NCBI RefSeq assembly: GCF_016901735.1
Contig: NZ_JACLZC010000023.1
Location: 1-38,289, forward strand
Direction of reading: 5' to 3'
Length of the DNA stretch: 38,289 nucleotides
DNA from: Pseudoflavonifractor phocaeensis
GTDB taxonomy: Bacteria > Bacillota > Clostridia > Oscillospirales > Oscillospiraceae
Shown here in pieces: positions 24,508-34,430 of the stretch. The translations under genes were made by a program, and so were the position numbers. Position 1 is the first letter of the stretch. Each line of letters opens with the position of its first letter. The notes under the pieces are model-generated. The model did not search any database and had not been told where the DNA came from. It was given only the letters and a program-made list of their open reading frames with translations.

Positions 24508-25146
24508 TCACTTCCCCAGCAGTTCCAGGATTTTATGGCTGGTCTCTTGGATCCCGCCCATATCGGGCACGATCTTCAGGACCCCTCTGGCCTGGTAGAA
24601 ATCCTTCAGCGGCTCGGTCTCCCTGTGGTAGACCTCCAGGCGGTGCTTCACCGTCTCGGGGAGGTCGTCCTTCCGCTGCTCCAGCGCGCCGCCGCAGGCG
24701 TCGCACACCCCCTCCGCCTTGGGAGGGTTGGCTACCACATGGTAGGTGGCGCCGCAGCTGTGGCAGGTACGCCGGCCGGTCATGCGGGCTTCGATGACGC
24801 TGTCGGCGATCTCCAGCGAGAGGACGCCGTCAGCCTGAATGCCCGCCGCCTCCAGAGCCTCGGCCTGGGCGATGGTGCGGGGCACCCCGTCCAGGATAAA
24901 GCCGTCGGCGCAGTCCTCCTGAGCCAGCCGCTCCTCCAGGATGCCGATGATGACATCGTCGGGGACCAGCTTGCCCGCCTCCATGTAGGACTTGGCCTGG
25001 AGACCCACGGAGGTCCCGGCCTTCACGGCGGCACGGAGGATGTTGCCGGTAGAAATGGTCGGGATGTTCAGCTTACGGCTGATGATCTCGGCCTGGGTGC
25101 CCTTACCGGCGCCGGGCGCACCCAAAAGAATCAGCTTCATACTCAT
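24508..25146 (-). CDS. adk: Adenylate kinase
   Basis: Interconverts ATP plus AMP and two ADP. 212 aa; P-loop GAPGAGKGTQ (residues 9-18), NMP-binding STGNILRAA, and a LID with a zinc site Cys128, Cys131, Cys148, Cys151, the usual Gram-positive form. The common DGFPRT motif reads DGVPRT. ATG 25146 has GAGG 8 bases upstream and lies 14 bases after secY. Confidence 0.96.
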   Translation of the reverse strand: MSMKLILLGAPGAGKGTQAEIISRKLNIPTISTGNILRAAVKAGTSVGLQAKSYMEAGKLVPDDVIIGILEERLAQEDCADGFILDGVPRTIAQAEALEAAGIQADGVLSLEIADSVIEARMTGRRTCHSCGATYHVVANPPKAEGVCDACGGALEQRKDDLPETVKHRLEVYHRETEPLKDFYQARGVLKIVPDMGGIQETSHKILELLGK

Positions 25147-25160
25147 GCTGTTCGCCTCGC

Positions 25161-26486
25161 TTACTCGAGGAAGCCCTTATAATGCCGCATCAGCATCTGG
25201 GCCTCCATGGCCTTGACCGTCTCCAGCGCGACGCCCACCACAATGATGACGGAAGTACCGCCGATGGCAAGGGTGGAGTTGTCGATGATGCCGCCAATGA
25301 CCAGAGGACAAATGGCGATCACAGAGAGGTAAATGGCGCCAAAGAAGGTGATCTTGTTAAGCACCTTGGCAATGAAGTCGGCGGTGGGCTTGCCGGGACG
25401 GAAGCCGGGGATAAAGCCGCCGTTCTTCTTGAGGTTGTTTGCCACCTCGATGGGATTGAACTGCATGGTGGAATAGAAATAGCTGAAGCCCAGGATCAGC
25501 AGGAAGTACACCACGATATACACGATACCGGTGGTGTCAAAGATCTTCAGGAAGGTGTTCCAGGCACTGCCCTCGGTCTGCGCGGACGGCACGAACATGC
25601 CGATGGTGGCAGGCAGGGAGGCAATGGCCTGGGCGAAGATGATGGGCATCACGCCGCTCATGTTCACCTTCAGGGGGATGTGGCTGGACTGACCGCCGTA
25701 CATCTTGCGGCCCACCACGCGCTTGGCGTACTGGACGGGCACGCGGCGCTCAGCGTTCTGGATGAACACCACGAACACCACAAGCAGCAGCATACCGATG
25801 ATGATGGCGGGCACCACCACGGGATGCAGCGCGCTGCTGCTGGTGGGGTCCTTCATCCAGGTCTGCACGCCGGAGATCATGCTCCAGATCATCGTGGGCG
25901 CACGGGACAGGATGCCGGCAAACAGGATGATGGAGATGCCGTTGCCGATGCCGAACTCGGTGATCTGCTCACCCAGCCACATGACAAAGGCGGAGCCGGC
26001 GGTAAAGGTCAGGATGATGACGATGGCCGCCCACCAGCTGGGCACGCCGGTGGTGTCCACGATGTTATAGGTGTTGCTGTTGATCAGCGTGTAGTAGCCA
26101 AAGCCCTGCAGCAGGCCGATGGCCACGGTGACATAACGGGTAATGGCGGCGATCTTTTTGCGGCCCTCTTCGCCGCCCTCCTTCTGGAGCCGCTCCAGAG
26201 CGGGGATGGCGACGGTCAGCAGCTGCACGATGATGGAGCTGTTGATATAGGGCTGCACGCCCAGCGCGAACACCGTCGCGTGGGAGAAGGCGGTTCCGTT
26301 CATGGTGCCCAGCAGACCAAAGATCGTGCCGCTCATCAGCGTCATCTGATTGGCCAGCGCCTCAGTGTTGATGAAGGGGACGGGCACCGCGGAACCAAGC
26401 CGGAAGACCAGAAGCGCAAAGATGGTAAAGAGGATCTTCTTGCGCAGATCAGGCACCTTCCAGGCGTTGCGTACCGTCTCGATCAC
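25161..26486 (-). CDS. secY: Protein translocase subunit SecY
   Basis: Channel subunit of the Sec translocon. 441 aa, ten membrane segments; recognised by FALLVFRLGSAVPVPFINTE, the plug and helix 2 region and KKNGGFIPGFRPGKPT. GTG start at 26486 directly abuts the rplO stop (TAAGTG) with GAGG upstream, so it is translationally coupled to L15. Confidence 0.97.
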   Translation of the reverse strand: MIETVRNAWKVPDLRKKILFTIFALLVFRLGSAVPVPFINTEALANQMTLMSGTIFGLLGTMNGTAFSHATVFALGVQPYINSSIIVQLLTVAIPALERLQKEGGEEGRKKIAAITRYVTVAIGLLQGFGYYTLINSNTYNIVDTTGVPSWWAAIVIILTFTAGSAFVMWLGEQITEFGIGNGISIILFAGILSRAPTMIWSMISGVQTWMKDPTSSSALHPVVVPAIIIGMLLLVVFVVFIQNAERRVPVQYAKRVVGRKMYGGQSSHIPLKVNMSGVMPIIFAQAIASLPATIGMFVPSAQTEGSAWNTFLKIFDTTGIVYIVVYFLLILGFSYFYSTMQFNPIEVANNLKKNGGFIPGFRPGKPTADFIAKVLNKITFFGAIYLSVIAICPLVIGGIIDNSTLAIGGTSVIIVVGVALETVKAMEAQMLMRHYKGFLE

Positions 26487-26927
26487 TTAGATCACCTCGT
26501 ACTTTCCGCCCGCCGCAACGATCTTCTCCTTGGCGGAGGCGGAAAACGCGGTGGCGCGTACGATGAGCTTCTTCTCCAGAGTGCCGTTGCCCAGCACCTT
26601 GACGCCGTGCTCACACTTGGAGAGGATGCCCTTCTCCAGCAGGTCGCAGACGTTGACGGTAGCGCCGTCCTCGAACTTGTTCAGGGAAGAGAGATTCACG
26701 ATCTCCAGACGCTTGGCGAAAATGTTGTTGAAGCCGCGCTTGGGCAGACGGCGCACCAGAGGCATCTGGCCGCCTTCGAAGCCCACGCGGACGCCGCCGC
26801 CGGAGCGGGCCTTCTGGCCCTTCTGGCCACGGCCGGCAGTGGTGCCGTTGCCGGAGCCCTTACCGCGGCCCTTGCGGTAGGCCTTGGGGTTGGAACCGGG
26901 AGCGGGGGACAGTTCATGCAGATTCAT
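26487..26927 (-). CDS. rplO: 50S ribosomal protein L15
   Basis: Late-assembly 50S protein. 146 aa from ATG 26927 ([20 protein letters not shown]), which is 8 bases from GGAGG; the GTG three codons earlier overlaps that site. Gly/Arg-rich N-terminal extension, then [20 protein letters not shown]. Abuts secY. Confidence 0.96.
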   Translation of the reverse strand: MNLHELSPAPGSNPKAYRKGRGKGSGNGTTAGRGQKGQKARSGGGVRVGFEGGQMPLVRRLPKRGFNNIFAKRLEIVNLSSLNKFEDGATVNVCDLLEKGILSKCEHGVKVLGNGTLEKKLIVRATAFSASAKEKIVAAGGKYEVI

Positions 26928-26940
26928 TTCGGGCACCTCC

Positions 26941-27123
26941 TCACTGCTCCTCGGTCACCTGAAGCAGGTAACCGATGTGAGCGATCTTGCCGCGGGTGGC
27001 GGCGTTGTCGGGCTGGACGGTGGTGTCGCCGATCTTACGCAGCCCCAGGGCCTCGGCGGTCGCCTTATGCTTGGCGATGCGGCCGTTCAGGCTCTTGACC
27101 AGCTTGATGTTGATGTTAGCCAT
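26941..27123 (-). CDS. rpmD: 50S ribosomal protein L30
   Basis: 60 aa, full length for the short bacterial form: [20 protein letters not shown], then the [20 protein letters not shown] block. Between rpsE and rplO with short gaps. ATG 27123 has AAGGAGG upstream. Confidence 0.95.
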   Translation of the reverse strand: MANINIKLVKSLNGRIAKHKATAEALGLRKIGDTTVQPDNAATRGKIAHIGYLLQVTEEQ

Positions 27124-27138
27124 TGTGATCGGCCCTCC

Positions 27139-27639
27139 TTAACCTACGATCTCTTCCACGCTCTTGCCGCGGACACGGGCCACTTCCTCGGGGCTGCGCA
27201 GGGACTTCAGGCCGGCGAAGGTAGCGGAAACCACGTTCTGGGGGTTGTTAGAGCGCAGGCACTTGGCGCGGATGTCCTTGATGCCGGCCGCTTCCATCAC
27301 GGCACGGACAGGACCGCCGGCGATGATACCGGTACCGGGGGCAGCGGGCTTGAGCAGCACGCGGCCGGCGCCGAACTCACCAATCACCTCGTGGGGGATG
27401 GTGGTGCCGGACAGAGACACGGTGCACATGTTCTTCTTGGCATCCTCGATGCCCTTGCGGATGGCCTCGGGCACTTCGGCGGCCTTGCCCAGACCGAAGC
27501 CCACCCGGCCCTTCTCGTCGCCCACCACCATGAGGGCGGCGAACTTGAAGATACGACCGCCCTTGACGGTCTTGCTGACGCGGTTCAGAGAAACGAGCTT
27601 CTCGGTGAACTCGCTGGGTTCTCTTTCAAATCTAGCCAT
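27139..27639 (-). CDS. rpsE: 30S ribosomal protein S5
   Basis: 30S protein affecting decoding fidelity; target of spectinomycin resistance mutations in other species. 166 aa; the N-terminal dsRBD-like domain contains [20 protein letters not shown] and [15 protein letters not shown]-terminal domain with [12 protein letters not shown]. The loop next to VSKTVKGGR looks like wild type. ATG 27639, GGGGAGG upstream. Confidence 0.96.
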   Translation of the reverse strand: MARFEREPSEFTEKLVSLNRVSKTVKGGRIFKFAALMVVGDEKGRVGFGLGKAAEVPEAIRKGIEDAKKNMCTVSLSGTTIPHEVIGEFGAGRVLLKPAAPGTGIIAGGPVRAVMEAAGIKDIRAKCLRSNNPQNVVSATFAGLKSLRSPEEVARVRGKSVEEIVG

Positions 27640-27660
27640 GTTCGTTTTCTCCTCCCCTAA

Positions 27661-28020
27661 TTAGAATTCCAGGCCGCCCTCGCGAGCGCCCTCAGCCAGG
27701 GCAGCGACCCGGCCGTGATAGACATAGCCGCCGCGGTCAAAGACCACGGTGGTGATGCCGGCGGCCTTGGCACGCTCGGCAACAGTCTGGCCAACCTTCT
27801 TGGCGGCCTCACAGTTGGAGCCCTTGCCCTCGAAGCCCTTCTCCAGGGAGGAAGCGGAGACCAGGGTCTTGCCCGCCACATCGTCGATGATCTGGGCGTA
27901 GATGTTGGTCTCGCTGCGGAACACGTTCAGACGGGGACGCTCGGGCGTGCCGGCAATCTTGGAACGGACACGCTTGTGGCGCTTAAGCCGCTGCGCCTTG
28001 GTATTGGGACGATTGATCAT
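27661..28020 (-). CDS. rplR: 50S ribosomal protein L18
   Basis: 5S rRNA-binding protein. 119 aa: basic N-terminus [19 protein letters not shown], then [20 protein letters not shown] and [20 protein letters not shown], all typical. ATG 28020 with AGGAGG upstream, 14 bases after rplF. Confidence 0.96.
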   Translation of the reverse strand: MINRPNTKAQRLKRHKRVRSKIAGTPERPRLNVFRSETNIYAQIIDDVAGKTLVSASSLEKGFEGKGSNCEAAKKVGQTVAERAKAAGITTVVFDRGGYVYHGRVAALAEGAREGGLEF

Positions 28021-28034
28021 AGTGGCACACCTCC

Positions 28035-28583
28035 TTATTTCTTCTTGACGCCGGTCTTGCCTTCCTTGCGGCGGATGACCTCGTCGGTATATTTGATACC
28101 CTTGCCCTTGTAAGGCTCAGGGGGTCTTTTCTCTCTTACTTCAGCGGCAAACTGGCCCACCTGCTCCTTGCTGGCGCCGGAGATGATGATCTTGTTGGCG
28201 CTGGGAGTCTCGATGGTGATGCCCTCGGGGGCCTCCATGATGACCTGATGGGAGAAGCCCAGGTTCATGACCAGCTTCTTGCCGTCCATGGCCACACGAT
28301 AGCCCACGCCGTTCACGTCCAGCTCCTTCTTGAAGCCGTCGGTCACGCCCACCACCATGTTGTGCAGCAGGGTGCGGGTCAGGCCGTGGAGGCTGCGGTT
28401 CTCCTTGGCGTCGTTGGGGCGGGTCACGTGGATCACGTTCTCCTCCTGCGCGATGCCCATGTTGGGATGGAACTGACGGGTCAGGGAACCCTTGGGGCCC
28501 TTCACGGTGATCAGGTTGCCGTCTTCGATCTTCACGTCCACACCGGCGGGGATGGAGATCGGCATTCTTCCGATTCTGCTCAT
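28035..28583 (-). CDS. rplF: 50S ribosomal protein L6
   Basis: 50S protein at the base of the L7/L12 stalk near the GTPase centre. 182 aa from ATG 28583 ([20 protein letters not shown]), with GGGAGG upstream; the longer frame to 28604 overlaps rpsH. C-terminal signature [20 protein letters not shown]. Confidence 0.96.
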   Translation of the reverse strand: MSRIGRMPISIPAGVDVKIEDGNLITVKGPKGSLTRQFHPNMGIAQEENVIHVTRPNDAKENRSLHGLTRTLLHNMVVGVTDGFKKELDVNGVGYRVAMDGKKLVMNLGFSHQVIMEAPEGITIETPSANKIIISGASKEQVGQFAAEVREKRPPEPYKGKGIKYTDEVIRRKEGKTGVKKK

Positions 28584-28597
28584 TCTTTCTCCCTCCC

Positions 28598-28996
28598 TTA
28601 CCACACGAACGCAAGGACCTCGCCGCCGACGTGAGCCGCACGCGCGGCCTTGTCGGTCATGACGCCCTTGGAAGTGGACACGATAGCGATACCCAGACCA
28701 CGGATGACGCGGGGCAGCTCGTCAGCGCCAGCGTACACGCGGAGGCCGGGCTTGGACACGCGGCGGAGACCGGTGATGACCTTCTCCTTGCCGGCGTTGT
28801 ACTTCAGGGTGATGCGGATCACGCCCTGAGTGCCGTCGTCGATCAGCTGGAAGTTCTTGATATAGCCTTCATCCAGCAGGATCTGCGCGATGGACTTCTT
28901 CATGTTGGACGCGGGAACGTCCACGGTGTCATGCTTTGCGTTGTTCGCGTTGCGGATGCGGGTCAGCATATCCGCAATGGGATCGGTGATATGCAT
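28598..28996 (-). CDS. rpsH: 30S ribosomal protein S8
   Basis: Primary 16S central-domain binder; in E. coli it also represses the spc operon. 132 aa, [20 protein letters not shown] start and the [21 protein letters not shown]-terminal signature. ATG 28996 with AAAAGGAGG upstream. Unusually separated from rpsZ by 394 bases with its own candidate promoter and leader. Confidence 0.96.
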   Translation of the reverse strand: MHITDPIADMLTRIRNANNAKHDTVDVPASNMKKSIAQILLDEGYIKNFQLIDDGTQGVIRITLKYNAGKEKVITGLRRVSKPGLRVYAGADELPRVIRGLGIAIVSTSKGVMTDKAARAAHVGGEVLAFVW

Positions 28997-29103
28997 GAGT
29001 GTTACCTCCTTTTAGAGTTACGGGCCCTTTACAGGCGTCCGTTAAGGCGGCAAGGTATCGGAGCTTGCAGGACTCCGACCTTTTAACCGTCTGCCAGAGA
29101 ATT
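28997..29103 (-). promoter_or_regulatory. Structured leader of rpsH
   Basis: From the expected transcript start near 29097, about 100 bases fold into a main hairpin 29052-29082 (AAGGT-CGGAG, 9-base loop, CTCCG-AT-ACCTT, a two-base bulge) flanked by GTTAA/TTAAC. It is a possible r-protein binding site (S8 is an obvious candidate), but no family match was made. Confidence 0.45.
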
Positions 29104-29132
29104 ATTATATCGTGAAAACCCGGAAATGAAAA
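29104..29132 (-). promoter_or_regulatory. Internal promoter ahead of rpsH
   Basis: Minus strand perfect TATAAT (29109-29104), 17-base spacer, TTTTCA (29132-29127, four of six) in an AT-rich stretch. Confidence 0.6.
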
Positions 29133-29306
29133 GGAAAAAGTGTCTCTTTCCGAAACTTTCGGAGAAATGCCCTACCCTTCCCGCCAGGTGGGGACCCACT
29201 TATTCATTTTTCACAGCCGAGCCGTCACAATCCAGGGGTTTTTCTCCTAAACGGAGAATTTCACTTTTTGAACCTCCGGGGACAGACGCCCGCGCCGGAC
29301 CGGCTC
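29133..29306. other. Remaining noncoding part of the rpsZ-rpsH gap
   Basis: About 170 bases with no plausible gene or transfer sign. A short hairpin TTCTCC/GGAGAA (29241-29257) is the only structure noticed. Confidence 0.4.
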
Positions 29307-29375
29307 AAAAAGCAATTTACGCAACGCAAGCGCCTGACGTGCTTTCACACGCCGGGCGCGGGCGCTTGCGTAAAT
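29307..29375 (-). terminator. Terminator-like hairpin after rpsZ
   Basis: Minus strand ATTTACGCAAGCGCC (29375-29361), a 26-base loop holding a small inner hairpin, then GGCGCTTGCGTTGCGTAAAT (29334-29315) with a five-base bulge. TGC and TTTTTG follow. It could end or attenuate S10-spc transcription 16 bases after the rpsZ stop. Confidence 0.6.
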
Positions 29376-29390
29376 TTTACGCTTTCCTGC

Positions 29391-29576
29391 TTACCAGGAA
29401 GCCTTTTTCACACCGGGGATCTGGCCCTTGTAAGCCAGCTCGCGGAAGCAGATACGGCAGATGCCGTAGTCCCGCAGGTAGGCGTGGGGGCGGCCGCAGA
29501 TCTTGCAGCGGTTGTAGCGGCGGGTGGAGAACTTGGGCTCCGCCTGCTGCTTCAGGATCATAGACTTCTTAGCCAT
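29391..29576 (-). CDS. rpsZ: 30S ribosomal protein S14, type Z
   Basis: 61 aa zinc-binding S14: [20 protein letters not shown] supplies the C-x2-C pairs. The zinc-free paralogue RpsN is not in the window. ATG 29576 with GGAGG upstream, 14 bases after rplE. Next gene rpsH is displaced by 394 bases. Confidence 0.97.
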   Translation of the reverse strand: MAKKSMILKQQAEPKFSTRRYNRCKICGRPHAYLRDYGICRICFRELAYKGQIPGVKKASW

Positions 29577-29590
29577 TACGTTCTCCTCCT

Positions 29591-30145
29591 TTAGCGGGCG
29601 AAGGGAGCGCCGATCAGGGTCAGCAGCTCCTTGGCCTCTTCATCGGTCTGAGCGGTGGTGCAGAACACGATGTCCATGCCGCGGATCTTGTCGATCTTGT
29701 CGTACTCGATCTCGGGGAAGATCAGCTGCTCCTTGATGCCCAGCGCGTAGTTGCCGCGGCCGTCAAAGGCGTTGGGGTTGATGCCGCGGAAGTCGCGCAC
29801 GCGGGGGAGGGCCACGTTGAACAGGCGGTCCACAAACTCCCACATACGGTCGCCCCGCAGGGTGACCTTGGCGCCGATGGGCATACCCTCACGGACCTTA
29901 AAGTTAGCCACGGACTTCTTGGCCTTGGTGATGATGGCCTTCTGGCCGGTGATCTTGGTCAGATCGCCCACCACGGACTCCAGCACCTTGGCGTTGTCCC
30001 GGGCCTCGCCGCAGCCGCAGTTGACCACGATCTTGTCCAGGCGGGGGATCTGCATGGTGGACTTGTAGCCGAACTTCTGCATGAGGGCAGGAGCGACCTC
30101 GGCCTGGTACTTCGCCTTCAGATTGGGCATTTTCTTATCAGCCAT
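29591..30145 (-). CDS. rplE: 50S ribosomal protein L5
   Basis: 5S rRNA binder of the central protuberance. 184 aa; [19 protein letters not shown], then [20 protein letters not shown] and [23 protein letters not shown] 30145, 19 bases after rplX. Confidence 0.97.
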   Translation of the reverse strand: MADKKMPNLKAKYQAEVAPALMQKFGYKSTMQIPRLDKIVVNCGCGEARDNAKVLESVVGDLTKITGQKAIITKAKKSVANFKVREGMPIGAKVTLRGDRMWEFVDRLFNVALPRVRDFRGINPNAFDGRGNYALGIKEQLIFPEIEYDKIDKIRGMDIVFCTTAQTDEEAKELLTLIGAPFAR

Positions 30146-30164
30146 TGTCTATACTCCTCCTCTC

Positions 30165-30479
30165 TCAGATCTCGGCGCCGCACTTCTTGCAGATGCGGAC
30201 CTTCTTGTCGCCCTCGACCTTGTGGCCGATGCGGGTGGGCTTGTTGCACTTGGGGCACACGCGCTGCACCTTGCAGGCGTAGATGGGGGCTTCCTTCTTC
30301 ACGATGCCGCTCTGCTCGCCCTGACGGCGGGCCTTCTGGTGGCGGGTCACCACGTTGACCTTCTCCACCACGACCTTGCTCTCCTTGGGCATGACCTCCA
30401 GAACGGCGCCCTGCTTGCCCTTGTCCTTGCCGGACAGGACGACGACCACGTCGCCCTTCTTGATGCTCATTTTCTTCAT
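30165..30479 (-). CDS. rplX: 50S ribosomal protein L24
   Basis: Assembly-initiator 50S protein. 104 aa: KOW motif [20 protein letters not shown] near the N-terminus and a C-terminal zinc-ribbon-like pair CPKC / CKKC. ATG 30479 chosen; the MSIKK ATG three codons later lies too far from AGGTG. Confidence 0.95.
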   Translation of the reverse strand: MKKMSIKKGDVVVVLSGKDKGKQGAVLEVMPKESKVVVEKVNVVTRHQKARRQGEQSGIVKKEAPIYACKVQRVCPKCNKPTRIGHKVEGDKKVRICKKCGAEI

Positions 30480-30495
30480 CTTTACACCTACCCCC

Positions 30496-30864
30496 TTACA
30501 GCACTTCGGGAGCCAGGGACAGGATCTTCATGTAATCCTTGTCGCGCAGCTCGCGGGCCACGGGCCCAAAGATACGGGTACCGCGGGGATTCTTGTCCTC
30601 CTTGATGAGGACGGCGGCGTTGTCGTCAAAGCGGACGTAGCTGCCGTCGCTGCGGCGGACACCCTTGGCAGAGCGGACGATGACGGCCTTGACCACTTCG
30701 CCCTTCTTCACGGTGCCGCCGGGCTGGGCCTTGCGCACCGAAGCGACGATCACGTCGCCGATGTTGCCATACTTGCGCTTGGAGCCGCCCAGCACACGGA
30801 TGGTCTTAATCTCCTTGGCGCCGGTATTGTCGGCAACCTTCAGATAGGATTCCTGCTGAATCAT
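30496..30864 (-). CDS. rplN: 50S ribosomal protein L14
   Basis: 122 aa interface protein (bridge B8 region). [20 protein letters not shown] start and the [20 protein letters not shown] block. First gene of the spc group, 12 bases after rpsQ with no terminator between, so S10 and spc are joined. Confidence 0.97.
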   Translation of the reverse strand: MIQQESYLKVADNTGAKEIKTIRVLGGSKRKYGNIGDVIVASVRKAQPGGTVKKGEVVKAVIVRSAKGVRRSDGSYVRFDDNAAVLIKEDKNPRGTRIFGPVARELRDKDYMKILSLAPEVL

Positions 30865-30876
30865 AACGGCACCTCC

Positions 30877-31137
30877 TTACTTCGCCTTCTCGATGATCTC
30901 GACCACGCGCCAGCGCTTGTCCTTGGACAGGGGGCGGGTCTCCATGACCTTCACGCGATCGCCCACGCCGCACTCGTTGTTGGCGTCGTGCGCCTTCAGC
31001 TTGTAGGTCCGCTTGACGATCTTCTTATACAAGGGGTGAGCCACACGGTCGGCGATGGCCACCACAACGGTCTTATCCATCTTATCGGAGACCACCAGGC
31101 CGACTCTGGTCTTGCGGGAAGAAGTTCTGTTTTCCAT
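30877..31137 (-). CDS. rpsQ: 30S ribosomal protein S17
   Basis: 86 aa OB-fold primary 16S binder. [20 protein letters not shown] start, then the [20 protein letters not shown] signature. ATG 31137 with AGGAGG upstream. Confidence 0.96.
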   Translation of the reverse strand: MENRTSSRKTRVGLVVSDKMDKTVVVAIADRVAHPLYKKIVKRTYKLKAHDANNECGVGDRVKVMETRPLSKDKRWRVVEIIEKAK

Positions 31138-31158
31138 GTTTGTTTCCTCCTCCTTCTA

Positions 31159-31359
31159 TTATCGGCCGGCGAGCTGCTGCTCGCGCAGGATGGTCTTGAC
31201 TCGGGCGATGTCGCGCTTGACCTCGGCGATCTTCATGGGGTTCTCAAGCTGATTGGTGGCATGCTGAAGACGGAGCTGGAACAGGTCCTTCTTCAGATCG
31301 CCCAGCTTGCTGTTGAGCTCCTCAGCGCTCATCTTGCGGACTTCATTTGCCTTCATCAT
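31159..31359 (-). CDS. rpmC: 50S ribosomal protein L29
   Basis: 66 aa, two long helices at the tunnel exit. [20 protein letters not shown], then [22 protein letters not shown] 31359 overlaps the rplP stop by ATGA, so the two are translationally coupled. Confidence 0.96.
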   Translation of the reverse strand: MMKANEVRKMSAEELNSKLGDLKKDLFQLRLQHATNQLENPMKIAEVKRDIARVKTILREQQLAGR

Positions 31360-31793
31360 TCTTCACCACCAATCTCGGTCTCGGCGGTCTGCTTGGCCAC
31401 GATCTTGCACTTGACGGGCAGCTTGTGGGAAGCCAGACGCAGGGCCTCGCGGGCGACCTCCTCGGAGACGCCGGCGATCTCGAACATCACACGGCCGGGC
31501 TTGACCACGGCCACCCAGTACTCGGGGGAGCCCTTACCGGAACCCATGCGGGTCTCGGCGGGCTTCTCGGTGATGGGCTTATCGGGGAAGATCTTGATCC
31601 ACACCTTACCGCCACGCTTGGTGTGACGGGTCATGGCGATACGGGCGGCCTCGATCTGGTTGCTGGTGATCCAGCTGGGCTCGGTGGCCTGAAGGCCCCA
31701 CTCACCGTAGGTCACGGTATTGCCCTTGAGGGCCTTGCCCTTCATGCGGCCGCGGTGCACGCGGCGGTACTTCACTCTCTTAGGCAGCAGCAT
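31356..31793 (-). CDS. rplP: 50S ribosomal protein L16
   Basis: 145 aa, near the peptidyl-transferase A site. [20 protein letters not shown] start, then the [20 protein letters not shown] signature. ATG 31793 overlaps the rpsC stop (TAATG). Confidence 0.97.
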   Translation of the reverse strand: MLLPKRVKYRRVHRGRMKGKALKGNTVTYGEWGLQATEPSWITSNQIEAARIAMTRHTKRGGKVWIKIFPDKPITEKPAETRMGSGKGSPEYWVAVVKPGRVMFEIAGVSEEVAREALRLASHKLPVKCKIVAKQTAETEIGGEE

Positions 31794-32632
31794 TAGTTGG
31801 AGCCTCCTTCCTTCTGAGCATTGCCGGCGGGGCGGTTGCCGCCCTGACGGAAGCCGCCCTGGGGACGGCCGGTGTTGTTATTGTTGCGGTTGAAGCCACC
31901 CTGACGGAAGCCCCCGCGGCGGTCGCCGTCGCGGCGGCGGGGACGGTCAGGACGCTCCTTGAAGTTCTTGGTGTCCAGGGTGCGGGGGGTGGTCCGCAGG
32001 GTCTGGGTGAGCACCTCGCCCTTGTAGATCCACACCTTCACGCCGATGCGGCCGTAGGTGGTGGCAGCCTCGGCGAAGCCGTAGTCGATGTCGGCGCGGA
32101 GGGTCTGCAGGGGAATGGTGCCGTCGTGATAGTGCTCGGTGCGGGCGATCTCAGCGCCGCCCAGACGGCCGGACACGCAGGTCTTGATGCCGCGGGCGCC
32201 GGCGCGCATGGCGCGGCCCATGGCGTTCTTCATGGCGCGGCGGAAGCCGATGCGCTTCTCCAGCTGCTGGGCGATGTTCTCGGCCACCAGCTGGGCGTCC
32301 ATGTCGATATTCTTGACCTCAACGATGTTGAGGGCCACGCTCTTGCCGATCATCTTCTCCAGGGTCAGGCGCAGGCGCTCGATGTCGGCGCCGCCCTTGC
32401 CGATGACCACGCCGGGACGGGCGCAGTGCAGGTAGATGCGCACCTTGGCGTTGTCGCGCTCGATCTCGATCTTGGGAATACCGGCAGAGTACAGGGTCTT
32501 CTTCAGGTAATCGCGGATCTTCTTATCCTCCACCAGCAGGTCGCCGACCTTCTCGTTGCGGGCGTACCAGCGGGAGTCCCAGTCCTTAATGACACCCACG
32601 CGCAGACCGTGGGGATTCACTTTCTGTCCCAT
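31793..32632 (-). CDS. rpsC: 30S ribosomal protein S3 with an RG-rich C-terminal tail
   Basis: 279 aa: residues 1-219 are a normal S3 ([20 protein letters not shown]; type-2 KH loop VVIGKGG about 75-81; [14 protein letters not shown]). Residues 220-279 form an extra disordered tail rich in Arg, Gly, Asn and Gln, with GFRQGG twice and RRGGF/RGG-like units. S3 sits at the mRNA entry tunnel and has helicase activity in E. coli; a tail of this kind could add RNA contacts (inference). ATG 32632 with GGAGG upstream. Confidence 0.97.
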   Translation of the reverse strand: MGQKVNPHGLRVGVIKDWDSRWYARNEKVGDLLVEDKKIRDYLKKTLYSAGIPKIEIERDNAKVRIYLHCARPGVVIGKGGADIERLRLTLEKMIGKSVALNIVEVKNIDMDAQLVAENIAQQLEKRIGFRRAMKNAMGRAMRAGARGIKTCVSGRLGGAEIARTEHYHDGTIPLQTLRADIDYGFAEAATTYGRIGVKVWIYKGEVLTQTLRTTPRTLDTKNFKERPDRPRRRDGDRRGGFRQGGFNRNNNNTGRPQGGFRQGGNRPAGNAQKEGGSN

Positions 32633-32647
32633 ATTCTTCCTCCTCCC

Positions 32648-32980
32648 TTAGCGCTCGCTCACCGCGACGGTGATGTGAGAAGTCCGCTTGTTGATCCGAT
32701 AGGCGCGGCCCTGGGCGCGGGGCATCATCCGCTTGATGATGGGGCCGGGGGCGGCGTAAGTGGTGGACACATACAGCTTCTCGGGGTCCATCTGGTGATT
32801 GTTTTCGGCGTTGGCCGCGGCGCTCTTGAGCACCTTGAGCAGCAGCTCGGAGGCCGCCTTGGGGGTGGCCATCAGAATGGCGGTCGCCTCAGCCACACTC
32901 TTGCCGCGGATCAGATCGCAGACGATCTGAACCTTGCGGGGAGAGATGCGGGCATATTTCAGAACAGCTTTCGCTTCCAT
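32648..32980 (-). CDS. rplV: 50S ribosomal protein L22
   Basis: 110 aa; its hairpin lines the exit tunnel and is a macrolide-resistance site. Body [20 protein letters not shown], tunnel loop [20 protein letters not shown] and end [11 protein letters not shown]; the loop shows no insertion. ATG 32980. Confidence 0.97.
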   Translation of the reverse strand: MEAKAVLKYARISPRKVQIVCDLIRGKSVAEATAILMATPKAASELLLKVLKSAAANAENNHQMDPEKLYVSTTYAAPGPIIKRMMPRAQGRAYRINKRTSHITVAVSER

Positions 32981-32995
32981 TTATCTCTCTCCTCC

Positions 32996-33268
32996 TTACT
33001 TGCCGGACTTGGCCCCGGCGTGGCCGCGGAAGGTGCGGGTGGGGGCGAACTCGCCCAGCTTGTGGCCCACCATATCCTCGGTCACATAGACGGGGACATG
33101 CTTGCGGCCGTCGTGGACGGCGAAGGTGTGGCCCACGAAAGAGGGGAAGATGGTGGAGGCGCGGCTCCAGGTCTTGAGGACCTTCTTCTCGCCGGTCTCG
33201 TTCATTTCGTCGACCCGCTTCAGCAGCTCGGGGGCGCAAAACGGGCCTTTCTTGATGCTTCTGGACAT
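32996..33268 (-). CDS. rpsS: 30S ribosomal protein S19
   Basis: 90 aa head protein. [20 protein letters not shown] start and [29 protein letters not shown] end. ATG 33268 with GGAGG upstream, 14 bases after rplB. Confidence 0.97.
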   Translation of the reverse strand: MSRSIKKGPFCAPELLKRVDEMNETGEKKVLKTWSRASTIFPSFVGHTFAVHDGRKHVPVYVTEDMVGHKLGEFAPTRTFRGHAGAKSGK

Positions 33269-33282
33269 GTTTTACAACCTCC

Positions 33283-34116
33283 TTACTTGGCGTTACGGTG
33301 CTTGACGATGAACTTCTCGGTGCGGTTCTTACCCTTGCGGGTCTTGTAGCCCATGGCGGGCTTGCCCCAAGGAGTGACAGGGCCGGGACGGCCGACCGGG
33401 CTCTTGCCCTCGCCGCCGCCGTGGGGGTGGTCATTGGGGTTCATGACGGAGCCGCGGACGGTGGGACGCCAGCCCATGTGACGCTTGCGGCCGGCCTTAC
33501 CGATCTGGATGTTCTCGTGCTCGATGTTGCCCACCTGACCGATGGTGGCCAGGCAGTCCAGGCGGACGTAGCGCACCTCGCCGGAGGGGAGGCGGACCTG
33601 AGCCATGCCGTTCTCCTTGGCCATGAGCTGAGCGGCCTCGCCGGCGGCGCGCACCAGCTGGGCGCCCTTGCCGGGATAGAGCTCGATGTTGTGGATCATG
33701 GTACCCACGGGGATGTTGGCGATGGGCAGGCAGTTGCCGGGCAGGATGTCGGAGTCGGGGCCGGTCATGATGATGTGGCCGGCCTTCATGCCGACGGTGG
33801 CCAGGATATAGCGCTTCTCGCCGTCCTCATACTGGATGAGGGCGATGTTGGCGGAGCGGTTGGGATCGTACTCCAGGCGGAGCACAGTGGCCTTGCCCTG
33901 CTTGTCGCGCTTGAAGTCGATGATGCGGTACTTCTTCTTGTTGCCGCCGCCGCGATGACGGACGGTGATGCGGCCGTAGCTGTTGCGGCCGGAGTTCTTC
34001 TTCAGGACCTCGGTCAGGCTGCGCTCGGGCTTGGCCTTCTTGTCGATCCCCTCGAAGGCAGACACGGTCATGTGGCGCCGGGAGGGGGTAGTGGGCTTGT
34101 AAGTCTTGATAGCCAT
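33283..34116 (-). CDS. rplB: 50S ribosomal protein L2
   Basis: 277 aa, needed for subunit association and peptidyl-transferase assembly. [20 protein letters not shown] start; C-terminal [20 protein letters not shown] signature with the conserved His. ATG 34116 with GGAGG upstream. Confidence 0.97.
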   Translation of the reverse strand: MAIKTYKPTTPSRRHMTVSAFEGIDKKAKPERSLTEVLKKNSGRNSYGRITVRHRGGGNKKKYRIIDFKRDKQGKATVLRLEYDPNRSANIALIQYEDGEKRYILATVGMKAGHIIMTGPDSDILPGNCLPIANIPVGTMIHNIELYPGKGAQLVRAAGEAAQLMAKENGMAQVRLPSGEVRYVRLDCLATIGQVGNIEHENIQIGKAGRKRHMGWRPTVRGSVMNPNDHPHGGGEGKSPVGRPGPVTPWGKPAMGYKTRKGKNRTEKFIVKHRNAK

Positions 34117-34130
34117 TTCTCGTTACCTCC

Positions 34131-34430
34131 TTACACCATGCCCTCGAAGAACTCGATGGTCTTGGAGTCCTCGGTGAGGGTGACGATCGCCTTCTTGAAG
34201 GAGGGACGGCGGCCGGCGGGATAACGGCCGGTGCGCTTGAGCTTGCCCTCCATGTTAATGGTGTTGACCTTGGAGACCTTCACGCCGAAGATCTCTTCCA
34301 CGGCCTTGCCGATCTCGATCTTGTTCGCGCTCTTATCCACCAGGAAAGTGTACTTCCGGTCCTGGGTCAGGGCCATGGACTTCTCGGTGATAACGGGGCG
34401 CTTGATGATATCATAAGCGTTGGCAGCCAT
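34131..34430 (-). CDS. rplW: 50S ribosomal protein L23
   Basis: 99 aa; docking site for trigger factor and SRP at the tunnel exit. [20 protein letters not shown] start block and [23 protein letters not shown] 34430 overlaps the rplD stop (TAATG). Confidence 0.96.
   Translation of the reverse strand: MAANAYDIIKRPVITEKSMALTQDRKYTFLVDKSANKIEIGKAVEEIFGVKVSKVNTINMEGKLKRTGRYPAGRRPSFKKAIVTLTEDSKTIEFFEGMV

Noticed and set aside
25182..27098. A 638-codon plus-strand frame over secY-rplO-rpmD
   Set aside because: Antisense shadow; it spans several certain genes and has no ribosome site or family resemblance.
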